In this document: piece by piece, positions 34,442-41,145 of the stretch
Layout of the letters: each line of letters starts with the position of its first letter
How positions within the stretch are numbered: the stretch's first letter is position 1
Source: an uncultured Bacteroidia bacterium
GTDB taxonomy: Bacteria > Bacteroidota > Bacteroidia > Bacteroidales > UBA932
DNA: 42,625 nt
Direction: 5' to 3'
Assembly: GCA_902785575.1 (NCBI GenBank)
Contig: CACZZF010000021.1
Span: 1-42,625, forward strand
Notes under the pieces: model-generated
The model's database searches: none
The model's input: only the letters and a program-made list of their open reading frames with translations
Told to the model about the DNA's origin: nothing
Made by a program: the position numbers and the translations under genes

Positions 34442-36559
34442 TTAGGATTGCCTGAATTTCTCCAGGCCTGATTCGAGGAAGTCTATGAAACCCTCGACAC
34501 TTAAATTGTACCCTCTGACCGGGACAAGCAATTCTCCGTCTGAACCCAGCAACGCATAGTTGGGTTGCGCGTTGACGTTGAATCTCTCGCGGACTATATA
34601 GGAATTCACCCTGCCGATGTCTTTGAGGGTTTTGCCCTCAGTTGTCGTGACCCAGTCCTCCTTCTCAAGTTTTGTCTTGTCGTCGTTATAGAGGAACACC
34701 ATGATGTAGTCATTCTTCATGATGTCCTGGACTTTAGGATCCGACCACACCCTCTGTTCCATCTCGCGGCAATTGACGCAGCCATGGCCGGTGATGTCGA
34801 CGAAAACAGGCTTCCCGGTGGCTTTGGATGCGGCGATGCCGTCCTCGATAGTGAAATATCCGTTATATCCCATCGGGAGACGCAAGTTGTATTTCTCGGC
34901 AAATCCGGAAGAAGTCGTTCCGTCTGGTGACAACTCCCCTCCGCGGACATTTGCCCGGATAGGGTGCGAAGCGTAGGGGAGGTTGTCACCAGATGTGACA
35001 GTCATTGGCGAATCAGCATAGTTCCAGACGATAAAGTCCTGGGTCTCAATTGGTGGCAGGTATCCCGAAAGGGCCTTGAGAGGCGCTCCCCACATTCCGG
35101 GAATCATGTAAACCACGAATGAGAAAACCGCGATCGCGAGGGTAAGCCTTGTCACGGAAATGTGCTCCAGAGGTGAGTCATTCTTGAAGCGGAGCTTCCC
35201 AAGCAGGTAGAGACCTAACAAAGAGAACACTACAATCCATATGGCGAGGTAAACTTCCCTGTCGAGAAGGCCCCAATGGTAGGTTTGATCGGCAACACTG
35301 AGGAACTTGAATCCGAGCGCCACCTCGATGAATCCCAACACGACCTTCACGCTGTTAAGCCATGAACCGCTCTTCATCTTCTTGAGGAGAGATGGGAACA
35401 TGGCCAGAATGGTGAAGGGGAGGGCGAAAGCCACGCTGAATGCGAGCATGGTGACCATAGGGGTCCAGAACTCACCAGCGGTGGATTTGATCAGAACTGT
35501 CCCGACAATAGGCCCGGTGCAAGAGAACGAGACCAGGACAAGGGTGAGAGCCATGAAGAATATTCCTCCAAGGCCTCCTTTGCCGGCTTTGGCGTCACTC
35601 TTGTTGGCCAGGCTGGAAGGCAGTTCGATCTCGAAAGCTCCGAAGAACGAGGCGGCGAACACCATGAACACTATGAAGAAAATGATGTTCGGTAACCAGT
35701 GGGTGGCCAGCCAGTTGAATATGTCAGCGGTCACCGCGTTGCCTCCGATCAGCCAAGTCAAACCGATGATTATCGAGATAGGCACCGTGTACAGCAGCAC
35801 TATGAAAAGTCCGTACATGAAAGCCTTGAAACGGCCTTCCGCGGGGCTTTGGGACTGTTTCATGAAGAAGGAGATGGTCATCGGGACCATGGGGAACACG
35901 CAGGGTGTGAGGAGCATGGCGAATCCCCATAGAATCGCCTCGATGATCAGTGCCCACAAGCTACCACTCTCCTTGCCGCTAGCTTCGCCGGAAGACAACT
36001 CTTCTCCGCGGACATTTACCCGGCTAGGGCGCGAAGCGTAGGGAGCGGAGGAGAGGTTGTCTTCCGGCGGTGTGGCGCCGAGGGTGGCATGGTTCGGTGC
36101 GGCCTGTGCCGCACTTCCGGTGCTGAGCGGGATGCTGAACTCGAAATGCTCGGGGGCGGCGCAGAACTGGTCGTTGCACCCGCTCCAGGTCAACTCTCCC
36201 TTAACTGTGGCTTCATTGCCTTCAAGCTGGATTCGCTGTGTGAAAACAGCCTTATCGAAGAACACCTGGTCACCTTGGAAGGTTGACGGCTCGGTGACTT
36301 GAGTCAGGACGCCTACAGGAGAATATCCCGCAGGGGAGTCCAGCTCCAGTTCGGTCGGATTGTATTTGTTGTCCGTAGTGTAAATATGCCATCCCGACTC
36401 GATTGAGGCGGTGAAAGTGAGCTCGTAAAGACCTGATCCCAAATCTGAAGAGGTCACCTTCCATGTGGCGGTGGCATCGGGCGCTTGCGAGAAAGCGGCG
36501 ACACTCCAGAGGAGTGTGGCCGCCAGTATCGCGGATACTCTTTTGAAAAAAGTCAACAT
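34442..36559 (-). CDS. dsbD: Thiol:disulfide interchange protein DsbD with two palindromic insertions
   Basis: A 705-residue DsbD that carries electrons from cytoplasmic thioredoxin across the inner membrane. A signal peptide (1-24, ending AFSQ) is followed by the alpha domain (about 25-150) with its redox pair Cys128 and Cys133 (WSGCNDQFC). Eight or so membrane helices (about 203-500) contain LLTPCVFPM (Cys220) and FSCTGPIVG. The C-terminal thioredoxin domain (about 560-705) has GHGCVNCREM. Two in-frame elements, residues 167-189 and 525-544, lie in the linkers alpha-to-membrane and membrane-to-gamma. No frame is lost and all six cysteines of the relay remain, so the protein should work. Last gene of the zapA-rny operon, 21 nt after rny. 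Confidence 0.93.
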   Translation of the reverse strand: MLTFFKRVSAILAATLLWSVAAFSQAPDATATWKVTSSDLGSGLYELTFTASIESGWHIYTTDNKYNPTELELDSPAGYSPVGVLTQVTEPSTFQGDQVFFDKAVFTQRIQLEGNEATVKGELTWSGCNDQFCAAPEHFEFSIPLSTGSAAQAAPNHATLGATPPEDNLSSAPYASRPSRVNVRGEELSSGEASGKESGSLWALIIEAILWGFAMLLTPCVFPMVPMTISFFMKQSQSPAEGRFKAFMYGLFIVLLYTVPISIIIGLTWLIGGNAVTADIFNWLATHWLPNIIFFIVFMVFAASFFGAFEIELPSSLANKSDAKAGKGGLGGIFFMALTLVLVSFSCTGPIVGTVLIKSTAGEFWTPMVTMLAFSVAFALPFTILAMFPSLLKKMKSGSWLNSVKVVLGFIEVALGFKFLSVADQTYHWGLLDREVYLAIWIVVFSLLGLYLLGKLRFKNDSPLEHISVTRLTLAIAVFSFVVYMIPGMWGAPLKALSGYLPPIETQDFIVWNYADSPMTVTSGDNLPYASHPIRANVRGGELSPDGTTSSGFAEKYNLRLPMGYNGYFTIEDGIAASKATGKPVFVDITGHGCVNCREMEQRVWSDPKVQDIMKNDYIMVFLYNDDKTKLEKEDWVTTTEGKTLKDIGRVNSYIVRERFNVNAQPNYALLGSDGELLVPVRGYNLSVEGFIDFLESGLEKFRQS
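34923..34993 (-). repeat. Palindromic coding element, copy B
   Basis: The shared core is 59 nt (34929-34987), starting GACAAC and ending GTTGTC. With the outer arms TCTGGT and ACCAGA it folds into 12 pairs, one bulged G (34981), six pairs, one mismatch and three pairs, with a 26-nt loop. In the dsbD frame the core encodes DNLPYASHPIRANVRGGEL plus part of a Ser codon (residues 525-544), between the last membrane helix and the thioredoxin domain. Confidence 0.85.
35986..36069 (-). repeat. Palindromic coding element, copy A
   Basis: The shared core is 68 nt (35994-36061), colinear with copy B but with 9 extra nt (36044-36052 or nearby), which add three residues. Outer arms CGCCGGAA (35986-35993) and TTCCGGCG (36062-36069) pair perfectly. 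The stem is 14 pairs, the same bulged G (36055) as copy B, then ten pairs with one G-T. In the dsbD frame it encodes DNLSSAPYASRPSRVNVRG followed by EELS (residues 167-189), between the alpha domain and the first membrane helix. Orientation and frame match copy B. Confidence 0.88.
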
Positions 36560-36580
36560 TGCAATAGGATGTTATCTGGT

Positions 36581-38116
36581 TTATTTCGCGTATGAGACGG
36601 ACCTGGTCTCACGAATGACGGTGATCTTGACCTGTCCGGGATAAGTCATCTCCTCCTGGATCTTCTGGGCTATGTCAGCGGAGAGCCTTGCGGCCTGATC
36701 GTCAGTGACTTCATCGGCTCCGACAATAACACGGAGCTCTCGGCCGGCTTGGATGGCGTAGCTCTTGGTCACTCCAGGATAGGACGCGGCAAGGTCTTCC
36801 ATCCCCTTGAGCCTCTTGATATAAGACTCGATAACCTCACGGCGGGCGCCAGGACGCGCACCGGAAATAGCGTCACCGATCATCACGATAGGGGATATGA
36901 TCGAAGTCATCTCTATCTCCTCGTGGTGAGCACCGATAGCGTTGCAGACATCGGGCTTCTCCTTGTACTGCTCAGCGAGTTTCATACCCAGAAGGGCGTG
37001 AGGCAGCTCGGGCTCCTCCTCGGAGACTTTACCAATATCGTGGAGCAGACCGGCCCTCTTGGCGGTCTTGGGGTTAAGGCCAAGCTCTGAGGCCATGATG
37101 GCGCAGATATTGGCCACCTCACGAGAGTGCTGAAGAAGGTTCTGGCCGTATGATGAACGGTATTTCATGCGACCGATCATCCTGACCAGCTCGATGTTAA
37201 GTCCATGGATGCCCAGATCGATACAGGTTCTCTTTCCGGTCTCAAGGATTTCATCCTCAAGCTGTTTCTTGACCTTGGCGACAACCTCCTCGATCCTCGC
37301 GGGATGGATTCTGCCGTCGACAACCAGCTGATGTAGAGCCAGTCTGGCCACCTCCCTGCGCACAGGGTCGAAAGCTGAAAGAAGGATGGCGTCCGGAGTG
37401 TCGTCCACAACAATCTCAACTCCTGTGGCAGCCTCCAGGGCTCTGATGTTTCGTCCCTCACGGCCTATGATACGGCCCTTTATCTCATCGTTCTCGATAG
37501 GGAAGGTGGTGACCGCGTTTTCGATGGCGGTCTCAGTGGCGGTACGCTGGATAGTGTTGATAACAATCCTCTTGGCTTCCTTGGAAGCGTTGAGGCGCGC
37601 CTCGTCCATGGTGTCGTTGATGTAGGCCTGTGCCTCGGTCCTGGCCTCCGCCTTCATGTTCTCCATCAGGATGTTCTTCGCCTCCTGGGCGCTCATACCG
37701 GCGATTGTCTCAAGCTGTTTGTTGGCCTGGGCGCTAAGACGGTCATATTCCTCCGCCTTCTTCGCCAGTTTCTCCTGCTGTGCCTGGAGGCTGTTCCTCG
37801 CGTTGTCGGCATCGCGCAGTTTCTTCTGCAACTCGCCATTCTGCTGGTTCAGAGTGTTTTCCTTCTGTTTGATCCGGCTCTCAGCCTCGCGCAGTTGGTT
37901 ATTCTTCTCATTGATGTACTGCTCGTGCTCGCTCTTAAGCTGGAGGAACTTCTCCTTCGCTTGGTGGATCTTGTCATTCTTGATCCCCTCGGCCTCGATC
38001 TCGGCCTTCGCGATTATCTCGTTCTTTCGTCCATTAAGAACCATCTTCTGGACGATGATATAAACTCCGATCGCTATCGCTGCCCCTATAAGGGCTCCTA
38101 TTAGGTAAGCTAACAT
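36581..38116 (-). CDS. rny: Ribonuclease Y
   Basis: A 511-residue membrane-anchored endoribonuclease that starts bulk mRNA decay. It has an N-terminal membrane helix (about 3-25), a long coiled coil (about 30-190, including the repeating Gln/Lys/Glu heptads), a KH domain (about 205-265, [13 protein letters not shown]) and an HD domain (about 325-420) with [11 protein letters not shown], the metal-binding His-Asp pair. Start ATG at 38116. A GC-rich hairpin lies 23 nt upstream. Confidence 0.95.
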   Translation of the reverse strand: MLAYLIGALIGAAIAIGVYIIVQKMVLNGRKNEIIAKAEIEAEGIKNDKIHQAKEKFLQLKSEHEQYINEKNNQLREAESRIKQKENTLNQQNGELQKKLRDADNARNSLQAQQEKLAKKAEEYDRLSAQANKQLETIAGMSAQEAKNILMENMKAEARTEAQAYINDTMDEARLNASKEAKRIVINTIQRTATETAIENAVTTFPIENDEIKGRIIGREGRNIRALEAATGVEIVVDDTPDAILLSAFDPVRREVARLALHQLVVDGRIHPARIEEVVAKVKKQLEDEILETGKRTCIDLGIHGLNIELVRMIGRMKYRSSYGQNLLQHSREVANICAIMASELGLNPKTAKRAGLLHDIGKVSEEEPELPHALLGMKLAEQYKEKPDVCNAIGAHHEEIEMTSIISPIVMIGDAISGARPGARREVIESYIKRLKGMEDLAASYPGVTKSYAIQAGRELRVIVGADEVTDDQAARLSADIAQKIQEEMTYPGQVKITVIRETRSVSYAK

Positions 38117-38138
38117 GGTAAATATATATTGTAATTAA

Positions 38139-38163
38139 CGCCAGCCCGGGAAACCGGCCGGCG
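38139..38163 (-). other. GC-rich hairpin in the rny leader
   Basis: Between the 6S-like RNA and rny, the arms CGCC-AGC-CCGG and CCGG-CC-GGCG pair around a GAAA loop with minor bulges. There is no T-run after it on the minus strand, so it is more likely a leader structure or processing site than a terminator. Confidence 0.4.
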
Positions 38164-38175
38164 TCTATGATATTG

Positions 38176-38360
38176 AAAAAAAAGCCGTTAGTCACTTGTC
38201 TAAAATCTTAATAAATAAGATTTGAGATCCGGCCCGGTTCGGACGTCCACCGTCATACGACTGGCGTACAATCCCCGAAGGTAACCTTGGCCTGTCCTTG
38301 CCGTCCTGAGTGTTCTCGGTTCCGCGGAACTTGTTGATTAAAGCACGTGGGACTAACGGC
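38176..38360 (-). ncRNA. ssrS: Probable 6S RNA
   Basis: A 177-nt minus-strand unit is closed by a perfect 10-bp stem, GCCGTTAGTC at the 5' end (38351-38360) and GACTAACGGC at the 3' end (38184-38193), followed at once by eight U residues (38176-38183), an intrinsic terminator. Near the 3' side lies a local hairpin AAATCTTA/TAAGATTT (on the plus strand 38203-38210 and 38216-38223), and the 5' side has the palindrome GTTCCGCGGAAC (38319-38330). Size, closed ends and position right after zapA, as in E. coli zapA-ssrS, suggest 6S RNA, which binds RNA polymerase. I did not find one clean long rod through the middle by eye, so another structured RNA remains possible. The 5' arm includes the zapA stop codon. 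Confidence 0.62.
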
Positions 38361-38649
38361 CGTCTTTTTCAATATTCTTAAGGTATGACTCCACGTCTTC
38401 CGCAAGCGCGTTCGCCTCCTCTCCCGCATCGGAGAGTCTCTTCTGGTACGTCAGCCTGCTGACAGTCTCGTTGAGTGCGACGAAGGAAAGCTTGTCGGAG
38501 AGGGATTTGTTGGGGAACTTGGCGTCATAGGCGGTCAATTTCTGGTTGATCGCCTCCGCGGCAAGCCTCATGAGCCTCTCCATCTCAGGTGAGGAAGCCA
38601 CGAGGGGATATTCATTGCCCGCTATCTTTATCTTTATGCTCTGTCCCAT
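38353..38649 (-). CDS. zapA: Cell division protein ZapA
   Basis: A 98-residue ZapA, which bundles FtsZ filaments at the division site. N-terminal MGQSIKIKIAGNEYPL and LMRLAAEAINQKL match the family; the C-terminal half is a coiled coil (about 55-98). The ATG at 38649 is chosen; a TTG two codons upstream would overlap the preceding gene. It follows the coiled-coil gene by 2 nt. Its last codons and stop form the 5' arm of the probable 6S RNA. Confidence 0.85.
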   Translation of the reverse strand: MGQSIKIKIAGNEYPLVASSPEMERLMRLAAEAINQKLTAYDAKFPNKSLSDKLSFVALNETVSRLTYQKRLSDAGEEANALAEDVESYLKNIEKDGR

Positions 38650-38651
38650 TG

Positions 38652-38921
38652 TCAATTCTCAAGCAAGGAGATGCACTTGTCAATCTCCTTGATCAGCCTC
38701 TCGATCTTTTCCTTGGCCGCACCAGGATCACCAGCCGCTCCGAAAGCTTGCGAAAGCTGCAAGTTGTTAACCTGTTGCTCCAGATCGCCGATCTGTTTCC
38801 TGCAGGTTTCATTCTCGGCCCGGCTCTCGGCGAGGAGAGATTGGAGTTTCACGCGCTCCGCCTTCTCCGCCTCGTAGAGAGAGATCAGCTTTTCTATATC
38901 TTTTCTTAAGCTTTCAAGCAT
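38652..38921 (-). CDS. Small coiled-coil protein upstream of zapA
   Basis: An 89-residue, highly charged, all-helical protein with two heptad regions (about 1-55 and 68-89) split by a Gly/Ala/Pro segment (AFGAAGDPGAA). Size and position before zapA suggest a ZapB-like partner, but there is no sequence signature that proves it. First gene of the zapA-6S-rny-dsbD operon. Confidence 0.72.
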   Translation of the reverse strand: MLESLRKDIEKLISLYEAEKAERVKLQSLLAESRAENETCRKQIGDLEQQVNNLQLSQAFGAAGDPGAAKEKIERLIKEIDKCISLLEN

Positions 38922-38952
38922 ATCAAATGGGGCCGGTTTTCCCTGCCATCCG

Positions 38953-38984
38953 CAAATTTAGCAAATATTCTTTATTCGCGCAAA
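38953..38984 (-). promoter_or_regulatory. Promoter of the zapA-rny operon
   Basis: Minus strand TTTG (38981-38984), 20 nt, TAAATTTG (38953-38960), a full match to the Bacteroidota consensus. The coiled-coil gene ATG follows 31 nt later. Confidence 0.72.
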
Positions 38985-39015
38985 AGTGATAAAATAAGTG
39001 TTAAATTCGCGTATT

Positions 39016-40170
39016 ATGACTATAACGATTGAGAATAGGGAGATACCGGTGCTTCTTCTGACAGGATATCTCGGAAGCGGCAAGACTACATTGGTCAATA
39101 GAATCCTTTCCAACAAGAAAGGAATCAAGTTCGCGGTGATAGTGAACGACATAGGTGAAGTTAACATTGACGCGGACCTTATCCAGAAAGGCGGAGTCGT
39201 GGGACAGACCGACGACAGTCTCGTGCCTTTGCAGAACGGTTGTATCTGCTGCACTTTGAAGATGGATCTGGTGAACCAGATCGACGACTTGTGCAAGATG
39301 AACAAGTTCGATTACATCGTGATCGAGGCCAGCGGAATCTGCGAGCCGGCTCCTATCGCCCAAACCATTTGCTCCATCCCCAGGCTTGTCCCTGAATATG
39401 CCCGGACGAACACTCCTAAATTGGACGCTATCGTCACGGTGGTCGACGCTTTGAGGATGAGGGACGAGTTCGCCTCAGGTGAGGCTCTCAAGCGGCCGGA
39501 CATCGAGGAAGACGATTTGGAATCACTTGTCATCCAGCAGATTGAGTTCTGCAATATAGTCCTGCTTAACAAGGCTTCCGAAGTCTCGAAAGACGAGCTG
39601 GGAGAACTACGTGGGATTGTCAAGGCTCTCAATCCGCAGGCCGTGATTTACGAGTGCGATTATGGCGAGGTTGACCTTGATCTGATTCTCGGTACCGGAT
39701 TGTTTGACTTTGACAAGGTAGCGACATCCGCCGCCTGGATCGCTGCCATCGAGGGTGATGATGAGGAGGAACTCCACAATGAGGAATCCGGCGAGGCTTT
39801 GGAATACAACATCAGCACCTATGTCTATTATCGCCGTCCGGCTATGGACATCAACATGCTTGACTATATCGTATCCAAGAAATGGCCGTCCAACATTATC
39901 AGGGCTAAAGGCCTTTGCTATTTCGCCGATGAGCCGGACAAGTGCTATCTTTTTGAGCAGTCCGGTTCACAGAAATCCATCAAGGAGGCTGGCTTGTGGT
40001 TCGCGACTATGCCTGAGGATCAGCTTCAGGAAATGATGCGCAGGGATAGGAACCTGCGCCGTGACTGGGATCCCAAATACGGTGACCGTATGGAGAAAAT
40101 CGTGTTTATCGGAAGGAATATTGACCCTCGCCAGATAGACGAATTGATGGACTCTTGCTTGACAGAATGA
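39016..40170 (+). CDS. CobW/COG0523 family GTPase (metal chaperone)
   Basis: A 384-residue G3E GTPase. Walker A is GYLGSGKTT (17-25), the metal-binding motif is CICC (Cys76, Cys78, Cys79), followed by EASGICEPAPI (switch II region), VVDAL and the NKAS guanine motif. A C-terminal CobW_C domain (about 270-384) follows an acidic stretch (DDEEELHNEE near 252-261) that might bind metal. Members deliver zinc, cobalt or other metals to target proteins; the target here is not evident and no Zur-like site was recognised. Start ATG at 39016. Single-gene unit ending in a hairpin terminator. Confidence 0.88.
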   Translation: MTITIENREIPVLLLTGYLGSGKTTLVNRILSNKKGIKFAVIVNDIGEVNIDADLIQKGGVVGQTDDSLVPLQNGCICCTLKMDLVNQIDDLCKMNKFDYIVIEASGICEPAPIAQTICSIPRLVPEYARTNTPKLDAIVTVVDALRMRDEFASGEALKRPDIEEDDLESLVIQQIEFCNIVLLNKASEVSKDELGELRGIVKALNPQAVIYECDYGEVDLDLILGTGLFDFDKVATSAAWIAAIEGDDEEELHNEESGEALEYNISTYVYYRRPAMDINMLDYIVSKKWPSNIIRAKGLCYFADEPDKCYLFEQSGSQKSIKEAGLWFATMPEDQLQEMMRRDRNLRRDWDPKYGDRMEKIVFIGRNIDPRQIDELMDSCLTE

Positions 40171-40178
40171 CTAAAAAA

Positions 40179-40208
40179 AAAGGTCTTCGCCTCACGGCGA
40201 TGACCTTT
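40179..40208 (+). terminator. Terminator after the CobW-family gene
   Basis: A 13-bp stem with one T-T mismatch (AAAGGTCTTCGCC at 40179-40191, GGCGATGACCTTT at 40196-40208), loop TCAC, starts 8 nt after the stop codon. It is flanked by a run of eight A on the left and TTT on the right, so it can work on both strands. Confidence 0.75.
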
Positions 40209-40374
40209 CCCACTTAATACAAACCTAATTTATGAATAAAACGTAAGATCTTCTATCCATGCGAAGATAGATCATTTTCCGGACCACGCAAAACTGATAA
40301 AACGTTTATTCGACCAATCGACAACAACTCTCTACATAAAGGAATTAAATTGTTGGATATAACTTATTAAAGCC
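40209..40374 (+). other. Intergenic leader of the C26 hydrolase gene
   Basis: No gene seen. One 6-bp hairpin (ATCTTC 40248-40253, GAAGAT 40263-40268) is the only structure; no full TAnnTTTG promoter is present. Confidence 0.3.
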
Positions 40375-41145
40375 ATGCGGATGACACGATTTCTCCTTGC
40401 TTTTCTTCTTTTTGTGGCCCTTTCATATCCCATGTTGGCCCGTAAGAAGCCCATGATCGGGATCGCTCCCGGCTATAATGGAGCCATGACTTCGACCCTT
40501 AGCCGGTCTTATACTGACGCCATCCTCCGGGCCGGAGGAATCCCCGTGATCCTGCCCCAGGTGGACAACTCAGAGGCCGCCGCTGAGATGGTCAGCCAAT
40601 TTGACGGTATAATGCTCACGGGAGGGGTCGACATTGATCCCGCGTACTACGGTGAGTCTGTCTTGAACGAGACCGTTGAGATTGACGCCCACAGGGACAC
40701 GATTGACATTCTGTACGCTCGAGCTGCCTTGGACGCCAAGGTCCCGATCCTTGCGATATGCAGGGGAGAGCAACTTCTCAATGTCGTGCTGGGCGGTTCC
40801 CTTTATCAGGACTTGCCTACGCAAAAACCAGGTGAAATCGCACATAGGCAAAAGACCGACTCAAAATATCCGACTCATCGCATTGATGTGGTCGAAGGAT
40901 CGAAGCTGGCTCAGATAATGGGTCGGAAGTCATTGGAGGTCAACACGCTCCACCATCAGGCAGTGAAGATCCCATCAGATAAGGTCGTTGTCACCGCATA
41001 TTCCCCCGATGGAGTTGTGGAGGCGTATGAGGGCCTGAATAAAAACCAGTGGCTCGTGGCTGTCCAGTTCCATCCTGAGATGCTAGTCAGGGCGGATGAC
41101 AGCTGGTTGGCCTTGTTCAAGGCTTTCGTCAAGGCTTGTCGGTAG
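40375..41145 (+). CDS. Exported peptidase C26 / gamma-glutamyl hydrolase-like protein
   Basis: A 256-residue class I glutamine-amidotransferase-like hydrolase of the PuuD/C26 type. The N-terminus (1-22, MRMTRFLLAFLLFVALSYPMLA) is a signal peptide, so it acts in the periplasm, unlike cytoplasmic PuuD. The nucleophile is Cys129 in AICRGEQ; His233 and Glu235 in VQFHPEM complete the triad. LTGGVDIDPAYYGE (about 81-94) is typical. The substrate is likely a gamma-glutamyl bond, perhaps in peptides or peptidoglycan; this is inferred. The start may be the second ATG, two codons on. Its end overlaps tamB by 17 nt. Confidence 0.86.
   Translation: MRMTRFLLAFLLFVALSYPMLARKKPMIGIAPGYNGAMTSTLSRSYTDAILRAGGIPVILPQVDNSEAAAEMVSQFDGIMLTGGVDIDPAYYGESVLNETVEIDAHRDTIDILYARAALDAKVPILAICRGEQLLNVVLGGSLYQDLPTQKPGEIAHRQKTDSKYPTHRIDVVEGSKLAQIMGRKSLEVNTLHHQAVKIPSDKVVVTAYSPDGVVEAYEGLNKNQWLVAVQFHPEMLVRADDSWLALFKAFVKACR

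Noticed and set aside
35307..36041. A 244-codon open frame opposite dsbD that also reads through copy A of the palindrome
   Set aside because: dsbD is intact on the minus strand with all its motifs; the palindrome gives a similar peptide on both strands, which explains the resemblance.
38176..38360. SRP RNA, RNase P RNA or tmRNA as the identity of the structured RNA
   Set aside because: None of their conserved cores is visible (no SRP GGAAG-type tetraloop region, no RNase P core motif, no tRNA-like end or tag frame); size and place after zapA fit 6S better.
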